The notes under the pieces are model-generated. The model was not told where the DNA came from and did no database searches. It was given only the letters and a program-made list of their open reading frames with translations. A stretch of DNA of 64,000 nucleotides from an uncultured Sphingomonadaceae bacterium. GTDB taxonomy: Bacteria > Pseudomonadota > Alphaproteobacteria > Sphingomonadales > Sphingomonadaceae. Shown one piece after another: positions 17,733-27,378 of this stretch. The DNA lies in assembly GCA_947495985.1 (NCBI GenBank), contig CANMBD010000002.1:372001-436000 (forward strand), read 5' to 3'. The position numbers and the translations under genes were made by a program. The number at the start of each line of letters is the position of its first letter. The stretch's first letter is position 1.

Positions 17733-18245
17733 ATGGCTGAAGAAAATGGTAATGTGACAACCCCGGATCCGGCAGCCAATGGCGCGGACAACCAACCGCA
17801 AATTGGGGTGATCTCGCAATATATAAAAGATCTGTCGGTTGAAAACCCGAATGCGCCGGACGTCTATCAGTGGGAAACCCAACCGCAAATCGACGTGCAG
17901 TTTAACATCGGCTCAAAGCCCGTGGCGGACGAAGTGAATGAAGTTGAGCTGAAAATCGATGTTGTCGCAAAGGCCGATCAGGGCATCGCATTTCAGGTTG
18001 AACTATTATATTGCGGCCTTTTCGGGCTGCGTAATGTGCCAGATGAACAAGCGCATCCGTTCTTGTTTGCCGAAGCACCGCGCCTGTTATTTCCGTTTGC
18101 CCGTGCGATTATTTCCGACGCCGTGCGCGATGCCGGATTTCAACCGCTGATGCTTGAGCCAATCGATTTCACTGCGCTTTACATGCAGCAGCGTGAGCAG
18201 CAGGCTGCGATGGAAACCGGAGAACAACCGGTTGGCAACGCCTGA
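17733..18245 (+). CDS. secB: protein-export chaperone SecB
   Basis: Homotetrameric chaperone that keeps preproteins unfolded and delivers them to SecA. Family motifs include QYIKDLSVENPNAP, the EVELKID beta strand, the YCGLFGL region and LLFPFARAIISD. The start is the ATG preceded by AAAGGA (17721 region), giving 170 residues. An in-frame ATG 27 bases upstream is less likely. Confidence 0.96.
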   Translation: MAEENGNVTTPDPAANGADNQPQIGVISQYIKDLSVENPNAPDVYQWETQPQIDVQFNIGSKPVADEVNEVELKIDVVAKADQGIAFQVELLYCGLFGLRNVPDEQAHPFLFAEAPRLLFPFARAIISDAVRDAGFQPLMLEPIDFTALYMQQREQQAAMETGEQPVGNA

Positions 18246-18276
18246 TCGATCTCCTTTTGCAAGCAAGCCATCGGGG

Positions 18277-18329
18277 CTGAGCTTGTCGAAGCCCGTTTGT
18301 CGTCTTGAGACGTGTTTCGACAGACTCAG
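18277..18329. repeat. REP-like interspersed palindrome
   Basis: CTGAGCTTGTCGAAG (18277-18291) faces its imperfect complement TTTCGACAGACTCAG (18315-18329), with a perfect inner hairpin CGTCT-TG-AGACG (18301-18312). The CTTCGACA...CTCAGGAC type motif is a very common intergenic repeat in proteobacterial genomes. It lies between secB and murJ and may act as a terminator or be a relic of REP mobility. Confidence 0.7.
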
Positions 18330-18365
18330 GACCAACGGAAATGACTTAAGCCGGTTGCGGGCTCG

Positions 18366-20009
18366 ATGAACTTGCTCAAATCCACCGGAACCATTGCGGG
18401 GCTGACCATGGTCAGCCGTATATTTGGTTTTGTGCGCGATATAATCCTCGCGCGCGTACTGGGTGCCGGAGCGGCAGCGGATGCCTGGCAGCTAGCATTT
18501 CAACTGCCCAATATCTTTCGCCGGTTGTTCGCAGAGGGCGCTTTTTCGGCCGCCTTCGTACCGCTGTTCAATCGCAAGATGGAAGAAGATGAGCAGCGCT
18601 CCGCCGCACAAAATTTTGCGATTGATGTGCTATCAGTCTTTGTCCCGATCCTGCTGATCTTCTCAGCGATCATGATGCTCGCCATGCCGGCAATCATCTG
18701 GTTCATTGATGATTTTGGTGAAGGCGGCCGCACCACAGACTTTACGATAAGCCTGGCCCGGATCACCTTTCCCTATCTCGGCCTGATCAGTGTGACGACA
18801 CTGTTCGCGGCAATCCTGAATTCCGTGAGCCGTTTTGCTGCCGCCGCGGCCGCACCGATCATGCTCAATATTTGTATGATCAGCGCGCTGCTCATCGCCA
18901 TGGCTATTACCAACGGCTCCATCGCAGCGAATGCGGAAAACTACTGGGTTATTCTCGGTATGGAACTGGAAAGCTCCGAGCATCTGGCCGCTTATCTGTT
19001 GGCGTTCAGTGTCGCATTTGCCGGCTTACTGCAAATGCTGTGGCTCTTTTACTGGGCGCGCAAGGCGGGTTTTTCCTTTACAGTCAGAAAGCCGAAATTC
19101 AACGCTGATGTTAAAGAGCTGGGCATCCTCATTCTGCCTGCGGTTTTTGGGGCCGGCATTTATCAGATCAGCCGGTTTATAGACTTGTTCTTTCTTGGCC
19201 GTCTGCCGGAGGGCAGCTTTGTCTATCTCGCGATGGCGGACCGTCTCAACCAGTTGCCGCTCGGGATTATCGGCATTGCCCTTGGCACAGCGATCCTGCC
19301 CGCGCTGTCCCGTTTCATCGCCAAGGATGATCAGGGCGGCGCACAGCGCCTGCAAAGCAATGCCATCGAGCTGGGCATGCTGCTGACTATCCCGGCAGCC
19401 ATTGCCCTGTTCTTCGCCGCCGGGCCGCTCGTCACGTCCTTTTATGTTGGCGGTAATTTTGAAGCCAGCGACGGCACCACCACCGCCAGCGTAGTTGCCG
19501 CGCTTGTCATCGGCCTGCCGGCTTATGTGCTCGTCAAAGTCCTGATTCCCGGATTTTTCGCCCGCAAAGATACGCGGACGCCGGTTTATACCGCAGGCAT
19601 ATCGCTGCTGATCAACATCACACTCAACATCATCCTGATCCCGATTTATGGTATTTACGGACTAGCACTGGCGGGAGCTATCGCGGCCTGGTGCAATTGC
19701 GCTATGCTCTACACCATGCTGCACCGGCGCGGGCATTACCGGATCGAATTGTCGCTGCTACTTCGCATCTTGCGGATCACACTCTCGGCGTTCGGTATGG
19801 CGGTGGTGTTGATTTATGCCGCGCCACTGGGCGAAGGGCTTTATGATGGCAATGTCTGGCAGCGGATTGGATCAATTACAGCGCTGGTCAGCGTGGGCGG
19901 TCTTGTCTATGCGGTGTTGGCATGGGTGACCGGCGCGGTCGACCGCGACAAGATCACCATGCTAACCAAAAAGAAAGCCGCCGAAGAGGCAGCACAAGAA
20001 GGACAATAA
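18366..20009 (+). CDS. murJ: lipid II flippase MurJ
   Basis: Polytopic MOP-superfamily transporter (547 residues, about 14 helices) moving lipid II across the inner membrane. The N-terminal signature TMVSRIFGFVRDIILARVLGAG, the PNIFRRLFAEGAFSAAFVP segment and the mid-protein AMADRLNQLPLGIIGIALGTAILP are typical. A gap of three bases to trpS suggests an operon. Confidence 0.97.
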   Translation: MNLLKSTGTIAGLTMVSRIFGFVRDIILARVLGAGAAADAWQLAFQLPNIFRRLFAEGAFSAAFVPLFNRKMEEDEQRSAAQNFAIDVLSVFVPILLIFSAIMMLAMPAIIWFIDDFGEGGRTTDFTISLARITFPYLGLISVTTLFAAILNSVSRFAAAAAAPIMLNICMISALLIAMAITNGSIAANAENYWVILGMELESSEHLAAYLLAFSVAFAGLLQMLWLFYWARKAGFSFTVRKPKFNADVKELGILILPAVFGAGIYQISRFIDLFFLGRLPEGSFVYLAMADRLNQLPLGIIGIALGTAILPALSRFIAKDDQGGAQRLQSNAIELGMLLTIPAAIALFFAAGPLVTSFYVGGNFEASDGTTTASVVAALVIGLPAYVLVKVLIPGFFARKDTRTPVYTAGISLLINITLNIILIPIYGIYGLALAGAIAAWCNCAMLYTMLHRRGHYRIELSLLLRILRITLSAFGMAVVLIYAAPLGEGLYDGNVWQRIGSITALVSVGGLVYAVLAWVTGAVDRDKITMLTKKKAAEEAAQEGQ

Positions 20010-20012
20010 GCC

Positions 20013-21008
20013 ATGCGTACGGTTTCGGGCATTCAGCCCACAGGTAATCTCCATCTCGGCAATTATCTGGGCGCGATCAAAAACTGGGTGAAGCTGCAAG
20101 AAGAATCCGAATGCCTGTTTTTTCTGGCTGACCTGCATGCGATTACGGTCCCCAATGATCCGGCAGAATTGTCCGATAACTGCCGGAACATGGTAGCAGC
20201 CCTCGTCGCTGCGGGCGTCGATACCAAAAAGTCGATCCTGTTCAACCAGGCCCGGGTACCGCAGCATGCCGAGCTCGCCTGGATGTTAATCTGCAACACC
20301 CCAATGGGATGGCTGGACCGGATGACGCAATTCAAGGAAAAATCGGGTAAGCATAAACAGCGCTCAAGCCTGGGGCTCTATGGCTATCCCGTGCTGCAGG
20401 CAGCCGATGTCTTGATCTATCAGGCTACCCATGTTCCTGTTGGCGAAGACCAGAAACAGCATCTCGAACTGGCGCGCGATATTGCGGCCAAGTTTAACAA
20501 TGATACCGGACAAGAGGTTTTCACTCTGCCCGAACCTTATATCGGTGCAACCGCAGCGCGGATCATGTCACTGCGCGATGGCGCAGCGAAAATGAGTAAA
20601 TCCGATCCGTCGGATTTGAGCCGGATCAACATGACCGATGATGACGATACCATTGCCAAGAAGATCAAAAAGGCGCGCACCGACGCCGATCCATTGCCCG
20701 GCAAACTGGAAGACATGGAAGGACGCGCAGAGGCAACAAATCTGGTCGGTATCTATGCTGCATTGGAAGACAGCAGCCCGCAGGCAGTGCTGGACCAACA
20801 CGCCGGGCAGGGCTTTGGCGCATTCAAACCGGCCTTGGCCGACCTGGCCGTGTCCAAACTATCGCCGATCCGCGATCGATATGAAGAATTGCGCGAGGAT
20901 AAAAGCACGATTGACGCGATCCTGCGTGATGGCGCGGAACGTGCGCAGGCTCTGGCACAACCGACGGTGGACAATACCTATGCTGCCTTGGGATTGCTCA
21001 GGGACTAA
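20013..21008 (+). CDS. trpS: tryptophan--tRNA ligase
   Basis: Class I aminoacyl-tRNA synthetase charging tRNA-Trp. The HIGH-like motif GNLHLGNYLGA is near residue 13 and the KMSKS motif near residue 195 reads KMSKSDPSD. 331 residues is normal. It follows murJ by three bases. Confidence 0.97.
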   Translation: MRTVSGIQPTGNLHLGNYLGAIKNWVKLQEESECLFFLADLHAITVPNDPAELSDNCRNMVAALVAAGVDTKKSILFNQARVPQHAELAWMLICNTPMGWLDRMTQFKEKSGKHKQRSSLGLYGYPVLQAADVLIYQATHVPVGEDQKQHLELARDIAAKFNNDTGQEVFTLPEPYIGATAARIMSLRDGAAKMSKSDPSDLSRINMTDDDDTIAKKIKKARTDADPLPGKLEDMEGRAEATNLVGIYAALEDSSPQAVLDQHAGQGFGAFKPALADLAVSKLSPIRDRYEELREDKSTIDAILRDGAERAQALAQPTVDNTYAALGLLRD

Positions 21009-21043
21009 TCACCACCCAGACAATTTCGATCAACTGCGACATC

Positions 21044-21523
21044 CTACAACGGTATCGCGGTCTCGAACTTTTTGCAGGACCAGACAACATGGCTGTCATA
21101 GCGCCTTATTGCGGGGTTGCTCATAAAGGCCTCTTTGCCCCAGTCCTCATACCATTCCAGACTGGGTCCCTGCACGACCAGGCAATAGTCGACCGGACCT
21201 GAAATGTGATAGCCTTGCAGAATTTCCGGCGTCGAGCGGATCTGCTCGTCAAAAGCATCAAAAGCCTCAATACTTTCATTCTGGAAGGAAACGAGGACAA
21301 CCAGACGAACGCCGATATCGCCAGTGCGCAGCACCGCCACGTCTTTTTCGATGAAACCACTGTCACGCAGCAGTTTCAGCCGCCGCCTCACCGCCGAAGC
21401 CGACAGCCCCACCGTTTCTCCAATATCCGCATGGGTCCGCTGATTATCGTGCTGGATGATTTCGAGAATCTGCCGATCAAAACCATCAAGGTCGGAGATT
21501 TTCGCTATTGCGTTTTTCGCCAT
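21044..21523 (-). CDS. Lrp/AsnC family transcriptional regulator
   Basis: About 159 residues. The N-terminal winged helix-turn-helix (DGFDRQILEIIQHDNQ through ADIGETVGLSASAVRRRLKLL) is followed by a RAM ligand-binding domain from about residue 75. Start at MAKNAIAKISDLDG is chosen over an ATG six codons upstream. It diverges from an S9 peptidase across a 147-base spacer, so that peptidase is the likely target, with peptide or amino acid as effector (inference). An AACGAT/ATCGTT dyad (21561-21594) lies in the spacer. Confidence 0.92.
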   Translation of the reverse strand: MAKNAIAKISDLDGFDRQILEIIQHDNQRTHADIGETVGLSASAVRRRLKLLRDSGFIEKDVAVLRTGDIGVRLVVLVSFQNESIEAFDAFDEQIRSTPEILQGYHISGPVDYCLVVQGPSLEWYEDWGKEAFMSNPAIRRYDSHVVWSCKKFETAIPL

Positions 21524-21670
21524 GATTATTGCTCCTGACACATATTTACGCCGAATCCGTAACGATAAAAAGCGAGAAAGAGCAGAAAATCGTTGCTAGA
21601 TGACCTTCACTTCTTCTTCAACTCCCCCTTTTCTTTTTGGATACCCCCCAACATTCAGAAGGCCCTCATA

Positions 21671-23785
21671 ATGAAACGCTCCCTTTGCCTGTCCAGTGCC
21701 GCCGTCATACTGTCCAACATGGCCATGCCCGCTCATGCCGCCGACGCGGTTGTTTCGTCATCCGTCACTGAGAACCGATGTAGCGACGGTGTGTTGGAAT
21801 GCATGGCATCTATTGAAACGCCCGGTTCGCCCGCAATATCCCCGGACGGCAAAGCCGTCGCCTTCACCATCCGCACCGCCGATTGGGAGAAAAATCGCTA
21901 TGATCGGGAAATCCATCTCATAGAAAATGAGAAATCGATTCAGCTGACCAACAATGCCGATGGATCGTCCGGCGACATTGCCTGGTCTCCCGATGGCCAA
22001 CAGATTTCTTTTCAGGCCAATACCGATATCGGCACGCAGATTTTCCTGATGAACCGGGACGGCAGCAATGTCCGGCAGATCACGGCTCTGCCGGGCGGAA
22101 TCAATTCCTATATCTGGTCGCCCGATGGCCGCTACATGGCTTTGAAACTGAGCGAGCAACCGGCAAAATCCAAAGCGCAGGTCGAGAAAGCTTATGGTAA
22201 TTTCGCATTTGCCGACGATTATTCTGGCCGCGATCATCTGTGGTTGCTCGACCTGACAAAGGCCCAAAGTGCGAATGCACCAGTTACCAAGCGTTCCGAA
22301 CATACGGACACAGAGGCACCATTACGGCGGCTGACAGGAGGCGCAGCCTTCACCATTGGCAGCTTCTTTGGTGGAAGCTTTACGTTCACGCCCGATAGCA
22401 AGGAAATCCTGTTCGATCATGCCAAAAGCGGATCGCCCTATGATCTGGGGACGCAGGATATTTCCGCGGTCAATATCGCGACCGCCGAGCAGCGTCCCGT
22501 TGTCCGCCGTCCTGGCATGGATCTCGACCCCAAAGTCTCACCGGATGGAAAAACCGTGGCCTTTCACATGGGCGAGCCGCCTTACTACTATACCCGTCAA
22601 TATTGGATGGGCCTGACGCCGATTGAAGGCGGAAAGATCGAACAGATCAGTGATACGACCGATAAATATAATGATGCCAATATTATTGGCTGGCAAGGTA
22701 ACGCGATATTTTTCATGTCGCACTATCGGGTCGAAAGCCATCTGTACCGCATGGACCTGGATTCGCGGAAAGTCACCAATTTGACCGCTGGTCGCGGCCG
22801 GGTAGAGGGGTATTCCTTTACCGCTGACGGCAAAACTGTTGCTTTTGGAGCGGTGGATGGCGAGCACGTGAAGGAGATTTACACCCGCAAAGTGACGGCG
22901 ACCGGATATGCTGATGAAAAGCGCCTCACGCAGTTCAGTCAGGCGATCGCCGACTGGCCGGAGACCGAAGTGCGTCTGGTTCAGTGGACCACGCCGGACG
23001 GGCTGGATTTGGAAGGGGTCCTGACCCTACCAGCTCCGGAAAACCGGCTGGATGGACCAATGCCCGTGCTGGTTATCGCTCATGGCGGTCCATCAGCCAC
23101 CTCGCGCCCACGGCGTGTGGGAGATCAAATCTACCCCACAGAATATTGGCTGCGCAAAGGGGCCGCGATTTTTGAACCCAATTATCGGGGTTCCGGAAGC
23201 TATACTGATGAACTGATGGCAGCCAACGTCCGCTCCTTGGGCATCGGCTACACGGTAGATGTCGAATCCGGAATCGATCACCTGATAAAGATCGGGATAG
23301 CTGATCCCGAAAAACTCGGCGCCATGGGCTGGAGTGCGGGCGGCTCACTGACTGCGGGCCTCACCGTTCGAACGACGCGCTACAAGGCTTTTTCGGTAGG
23401 TGCGGGGATAACCAGCTACGCGACCTATTATGGGCTAAGTGATCAACCAACCAGCCCGCTCGCGTATCTGGAAGCAACACCATCGGATGATCCGGAAATT
23501 TACGAGGCAACCGGAGCGATGGCTTCGATCAAAAATGCAGTCACACCGACACTGATCCAACACGGCCGCAATGATAGCCGTGTACCCTTCGCCAATGGAA
23601 TGGAGTTTTTCCGCGGACTAAAGGATGCTGGCGTCGAAACCGAACTGGTTATCTATGAAGATACAGGTCACGTCATATCACGGCCCAAAGAAAGGGTGGC
23701 CGCGATGGAACATAATGCCCGCTGGTTCGATGCTTATCTATTCGGCGACAGGGATGCGGCGAACTTGGATCTCAGCGCCCCCTGA
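21671..23785 (+). CDS. secreted S9 family prolyl oligopeptidase-like peptidase
   Basis: A 25-residue signal peptide (MKRSLCLSSAAVILSNMAMPAHA) is followed by a WD40/TolB-like beta-propeller (about 45-430) with repeated SPDG motifs and a C-terminal alpha/beta-hydrolase domain. The catalytic Ser is near residue 555 in GWSAGG, with Asp in NDSRVP and His in DTGHV. Likely a periplasmic acylaminoacyl- or dipeptidyl-peptidase. The ATG lies just before the signal peptide; an earlier in-frame start is not credible. Confidence 0.93.
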   Translation: MKRSLCLSSAAVILSNMAMPAHAADAVVSSSVTENRCSDGVLECMASIETPGSPAISPDGKAVAFTIRTADWEKNRYDREIHLIENEKSIQLTNNADGSSGDIAWSPDGQQISFQANTDIGTQIFLMNRDGSNVRQITALPGGINSYIWSPDGRYMALKLSEQPAKSKAQVEKAYGNFAFADDYSGRDHLWLLDLTKAQSANAPVTKRSEHTDTEAPLRRLTGGAAFTIGSFFGGSFTFTPDSKEILFDHAKSGSPYDLGTQDISAVNIATAEQRPVVRRPGMDLDPKVSPDGKTVAFHMGEPPYYYTRQYWMGLTPIEGGKIEQISDTTDKYNDANIIGWQGNAIFFMSHYRVESHLYRMDLDSRKVTNLTAGRGRVEGYSFTADGKTVAFGAVDGEHVKEIYTRKVTATGYADEKRLTQFSQAIADWPETEVRLVQWTTPDGLDLEGVLTLPAPENRLDGPMPVLVIAHGGPSATSRPRRVGDQIYPTEYWLRKGAAIFEPNYRGSGSYTDELMAANVRSLGIGYTVDVESGIDHLIKIGIADPEKLGAMGWSAGGSLTAGLTVRTTRYKAFSVGAGITSYATYYGLSDQPTSPLAYLEATPSDDPEIYEATGAMASIKNAVTPTLIQHGRNDSRVPFANGMEFFRGLKDAGVETELVIYEDTGHVISRPKERVAAMEHNARWFDAYLFGDRDAANLDLSAP

Positions 23786-23821
23786 AGGCAGTGGCGCGAA
23801 AATCGGCGTCAGCAACATCGC

Positions 23822-24436
23822 CTAACTGTCAAAAGCGGCCCATATATTACGTAAACCCTTCGGCTTTTCCATCGCCCGCAAAGCACCTAAAGCGCTCTGC
23901 AGATCAAGGCTGTAATAAGCAATTGCATCTTGGCTACTCGTCATCTCGGCGCTCAGTGCGGCGATCAGGCCAGCGGCTTTTCTATTTTCACGCAACACCG
24001 CAATATCCAGCTTGCTTAACCCCTGTTCCAGGCAGTTGCTGAACAATGCAGCAATCAACACCCGTGATACACCCTTGCTTTGATATTCATCGAGCACCGC
24101 GATCGCGAACTCACCCCTTGCCGGGTCATCGGTACTTCGGATCGCATGGGCCGCCGCAATGGGCGGGTGATCATCCGCATCCAGATTGACCACGCCCCAG
24201 GCAATATGATTAATGCCGTCTACGGCCGATAGCTTTTCGACCACGGACGCTGGGGCAATTTTAAAGCTGGAGAAGAAGCGCAGATAGCGCGAGCGATCAG
24301 ATAATTCCATGATACCGCGCTCAATCTTACCTTGATCAGAAGGGTGAATCGGGCGCAGACAAACCTTCATGCCGGAACGCAGCTCTGTCACGATGGAACA
24401 GGGGAGTTCGGGTGCGTTCTCATGTTGCTCTGGCAT
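23822..24436 (-). CDS. GNAT family N-acetyltransferase
   Basis: About 204 residues. Motif A region is SKGVSRVLIAALFSNCLEQG with an earlier core RPIHPSDQGKIERGIMELSDRSRYLRFF typical of GNATs fused to or related to acyl-CoA synthetase (Pat) acetyltransferase domains. Substrate unknown. Start ATG with AAGGCGG upstream; an ATG 33 bases further out is possible. Convergent with the S9 peptidase. Confidence 0.82.
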   Translation of the reverse strand: MPEQHENAPELPCSIVTELRSGMKVCLRPIHPSDQGKIERGIMELSDRSRYLRFFSSFKIAPASVVEKLSAVDGINHIAWGVVNLDADDHPPIAAAHAIRSTDDPARGEFAIAVLDEYQSKGVSRVLIAALFSNCLEQGLSKLDIAVLRENRKAAGLIAALSAEMTSSQDAIAYYSLDLQSALGALRAMEKPKGLRNIWAAFDS

Positions 24437-24636
24437 AGGCCGCCTTTTTTGCAGGGGGAAGAATGTCATCACGCTTATCAAATTTTCAGAGGTGTGGACA
24501 GGATTGCCGAATTGAGAACGCATCTATCGAAATTGGTGCCAAGACTGTGGCGAGATAAAAAAAGCTGTCCTAGACGGTCATGATTATGCCATTATCAGGT
24601 CAACAAACGGAAACGATTCTACAAGGAGAGACAGTG

Positions 24637-25494
24637 ATGGCCACCGCAGTAAAAGACGCTCCCGAAAAAGACGCAGGCAGCGCAATGCAGGTTGATGCCG
24701 GCTTCAACATTCCCGATCCGACCACCATTGACCGGCTGGAAGGGAAAGTCTCTGATGTCGAATGGAAATTGCGCTGTGATCTCGCGGCAACCTATCGGCT
24801 TTGTGCGATGCATGCCTGGACCGATCTGGTCTTCACCCATATTTCCGCGCGCCTGCCCGACGAAGATGGCGAAGAACGCTTCCTCATCAATCCCTATGGC
24901 GTGATGTTTGACGAGATGACCGCAAGCTCGTTGGTCAAGATCGACCTCGAAGGCAATATCAAGCAGGACACGCCTTACTTCATCAATCCCGCCGGGTTCA
25001 CCATTCACAGCGCGGTCCACAGCGCTCGTGAAGATGCGGGTTGCGTCATCCATGTCCATACACCGTACGGAATCGCAGTGTCGGTGCAAAAAGAGGGCCT
25101 GCGCCGCTACACGCAATTTTCCATGCAGGTGCATGAAGATCTCGCTTATCATGATTATGAAGGCATTGCACTGGACCTGGACGAACGCGAGCGCCTGATT
25201 GCAGATGTGGGCGAGAAGAACCTGCTGATTCTGCGCAATCACGGTACGCTGACTGTTGGCAAAAATTGTGCATTGGCTTTCCTGCGCATGTATTTCCTTG
25301 AAAATGCCTGCAAGACGCAAATTCTGGCGCAAGCCGTGGGCGGCGCAGAACATCTGCATGAAGAACCGGAAGATATGGGTCAGCGCGTGCATCAGCAAAC
25401 CGCGCCTGCCTTCATGCCAGGTCTGGGTGACAATCTGGTCTGGCCGGGCCTGATGCGCAAATTGAACCGGACCAATCCCGGTTTTGACTATTAA
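24637..25494 (+). CDS. class II aldolase/adducin family protein
   Basis: 285 residues. Zinc-binding class II aldolase head domain with FTHISARLP, HSAVHSAREDAGCVIHVHTPYG (two His ligands) and LRNHGTLTVG (third His). The family includes fuculose-phosphate aldolase-like enzymes and many uncharacterised decarboxylase-like proteins, so the substrate is open. AAGGAGAG precedes the ATG by eight bases. It precedes murA on the same strand but has its own 89-base spacer. Confidence 0.9.
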   Translation: MATAVKDAPEKDAGSAMQVDAGFNIPDPTTIDRLEGKVSDVEWKLRCDLAATYRLCAMHAWTDLVFTHISARLPDEDGEERFLINPYGVMFDEMTASSLVKIDLEGNIKQDTPYFINPAGFTIHSAVHSAREDAGCVIHVHTPYGIAVSVQKEGLRRYTQFSMQVHEDLAYHDYEGIALDLDERERLIADVGEKNLLILRNHGTLTVGKNCALAFLRMYFLENACKTQILAQAVGGAEHLHEEPEDMGQRVHQQTAPAFMPGLGDNLVWPGLMRKLNRTNPGFDY

Positions 25495-25583
25495 TCCTGC
25501 GCCTTTGTAAAATTACATCTGCGGAACACGCTTCGGCTTGCCCAACCACTTGCAAGGCGGAGCATTTTCGCTAAACCATCGCG

Positions 25584-26867
25584 ATGGATATTATCTCAAT
25601 ACGCGGCGGCAAAAAGCTGTCTGGCATCATTCCGATTTCCGGCGCAAAAAACAGCGCTTTGACGCTATTGCCCTGTGCGCTTCTCACCGACGAACCGGTC
25701 ACTTTGCGCAATCTGCCACGGCTCGCTGACGTGGATAGTTTCGGCCATTTGCTGAACCAGCTTGGCGTATCCACCACCATTGAAGGCGCGCGCCCGGAAG
25801 ATTTCGGCCGGGTAATGACGCTGAAAGCCGGCAAGATTACCTCAACCGAAGCGCCCTATGATATAGTTCGCAAGATGCGCGCCTCCATCCTGGTGCTCGG
25901 GCCTTTGCTGGCCCGTGCTGGCGAATGCCGGGTGTCGCTGCCCGGTGGCTGTGCGATTGGCAACCGGCCGATTGACCTGCACCTTAAAGCAATTGAAGCA
26001 CTCGGCGCTGTGATTGAAACAACCAGCGGCTACGTTACCGCGCGTCAGCCGGATGGCGGCCTGCCGGGCGGTGAATTTACCTTCCCGGTCGTTTCTGTGG
26101 GAGCGACGGAAAACGCCCTGATGGCCGCGGTTCAGGCCAATGGCACTAGCCGCCTGAAAAACGCGGCGCGAGAACCGGAGATTGTCGACCTGTGCAATAT
26201 GCTGGTTGCGATGGGCGCGGAAATGGAAGGAATCGGATCGTCTGACCTCATCATCCATGGCGTGTCGCGCCTGCATGGCTGTACCTACCGCGTCATGGCG
26301 GATCGCATTGAAGCGGGCAGCTACGCCTGTGCGGTTGGCATTACCGGAGGAGAGGTTGATCTGGTTGGCGCCAAGGCGGATGAGATGGAAGCAACACTGG
26401 CCGCTTTAACCGAAGCAGGATTAGATATCGAACCATATAACAAGGGCATCAAGGTCGCGGCCAACGGTACGCTGAAACCGCTCACCCTGGAAACCGCCCC
26501 CTATCCTGGCCTTGCCACCGATATGCAGGCACAGTTGATGGCGATGCTCTGCATGGCCGATGGCGCCAGTGTGCTGACCGAGACTATTTTTGAAAACCGT
26601 TACATGCATGTGCCCGAACTTAACCGGATGGGTGCGGATATCGAGACCAAGGGCCGCACCGCCGTGGTCCGCGGCGTGACCAAAATGACCGGTGCGCCGG
26701 TTATGGCAACAGACCTGCGGGCGTCGATGAGCCTGGTGATCGCGGCACTCGCAGCCGAAGGTGAAACGCAGTTGCAGCGCATCTATCATCTTGATCGCGG
26801 TTATGAACGGCTGGAAGAAAAGCTGGCAGCCGTCGGCGCGGACATCGAACGCATCAGCGGCGACTAG
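25584..26867 (+). CDS. murA: UDP-N-acetylglucosamine 1-carboxyvinyltransferase
   Basis: First committed peptidoglycan step: transfers enolpyruvate from PEP to UDP-GlcNAc. Catalytic Cys123 is present in [11 protein letters not shown], so the enzyme should be fosfomycin-sensitive by this criterion. SGAKNSAL (about 15-22) and the late TDLRASMSL motif are also typical. 427 residues. Confidence 0.97.
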   Translation: MDIISIRGGKKLSGIIPISGAKNSALTLLPCALLTDEPVTLRNLPRLADVDSFGHLLNQLGVSTTIEGARPEDFGRVMTLKAGKITSTEAPYDIVRKMRASILVLGPLLARAGECRVSLPGGCAIGNRPIDLHLKAIEALGAVIETTSGYVTARQPDGGLPGGEFTFPVVSVGATENALMAAVQANGTSRLKNAAREPEIVDLCNMLVAMGAEMEGIGSSDLIIHGVSRLHGCTYRVMADRIEAGSYACAVGITGGEVDLVGAKADEMEATLAALTEAGLDIEPYNKGIKVAANGTLKPLTLETAPYPGLATDMQAQLMAMLCMADGASVLTETIFENRYMHVPELNRMGADIETKGRTAVVRGVTKMTGAPVMATDLRASMSLVIAALAAEGETQLQRIYHLDRGYERLEEKLAAVGADIERISGD

Positions 26868-26923
26868 CCCCAATTACCTAGCACTTATGGCAGCTTGCAT
26901 GTCAGGCGCTTTTAACGTGTACT

Positions 26924-26943
26924 CTCTCCTATACAGAGGAGAG
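26924..26943 (+). promoter_or_regulatory. hairpin enclosing the Shine-Dalgarno of the P450 cassette
   Basis: CTCTCCT (26924-26930), six bases, then AGGAGAG (26937-26943): a perfect seven-base stem whose right arm is the Shine-Dalgarno for the ATG at 26953. Folding would hide the ribosome site. Whether it is a switch, a thermometer or chance is not shown. Confidence 0.5.
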
Positions 26944-26952
26944 GATGAGTCC

Positions 26953-27363
26953 ATGTTTTCAGGACCGATAGAAGACCGGCTGGCAATCCGGGAATTACAC
27001 GACGCTTATTGTGATGCAGTGTTGCGCACCGACCCCGACGACTGGGGCGCGCTTTGGACGGAAGACGCCGTCTGGTCACTCATGGGCACCGAAGTTGTCG
27101 GGCGCGAGAATATCGTCAATCTGTGGAATGGCGCAATGAGCCAGTTTGATGCTGTCAGCTTCCTAGGCATACCGGGCAGTCTTGAAATCACTGGTGACAC
27201 CGCCACCGGCCGCTATCAAACCCATGAAATATTGGTTGAAAAGGGAGAACCCCGAATAGCCGGTGGCCGCTACGATGACGACTTCGTCAAGATTGATGGC
27301 CAGTGGCTCTATAAAAAACGCATATTCAATGTCGTCGCTCAACTGGGCGGACAAAAGCTTTAG
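26953..27363 (+). CDS. SnoaL/NTF2-like protein, first gene of oxidative cassette
   Basis: 136 residues, NTF2-like fold: LAIRELHDAYCDAVLRTDPDDWGALWTEDAVW is the typical helix-cone start and IDGQWLYKKRIFNVV the closing strand. Members act as hydrolases, isomerases or hydroxylase-associated ligand binders. First of four genes (16, 21 and 22-base gaps) ending in an SDR. The ATG at 26953 has AGGAGAGG upstream; longer in-frame versions run into the spacer after murA. Substrate unknown. Confidence 0.8.
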   Translation: MFSGPIEDRLAIRELHDAYCDAVLRTDPDDWGALWTEDAVWSLMGTEVVGRENIVNLWNGAMSQFDAVSFLGIPGSLEITGDTATGRYQTHEILVEKGEPRIAGGRYDDDFVKIDGQWLYKKRIFNVVAQLGGQKL

Positions 27364-27378
27364 GGGGGAATTGGGAAA

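Noticed and set aside
26945..26971. Short reading frame from an ATG right after the hairpin
   Set aside because: It stops after eight codons. It is probably not a leader peptide, though it lies in the Shine-Dalgarno region.
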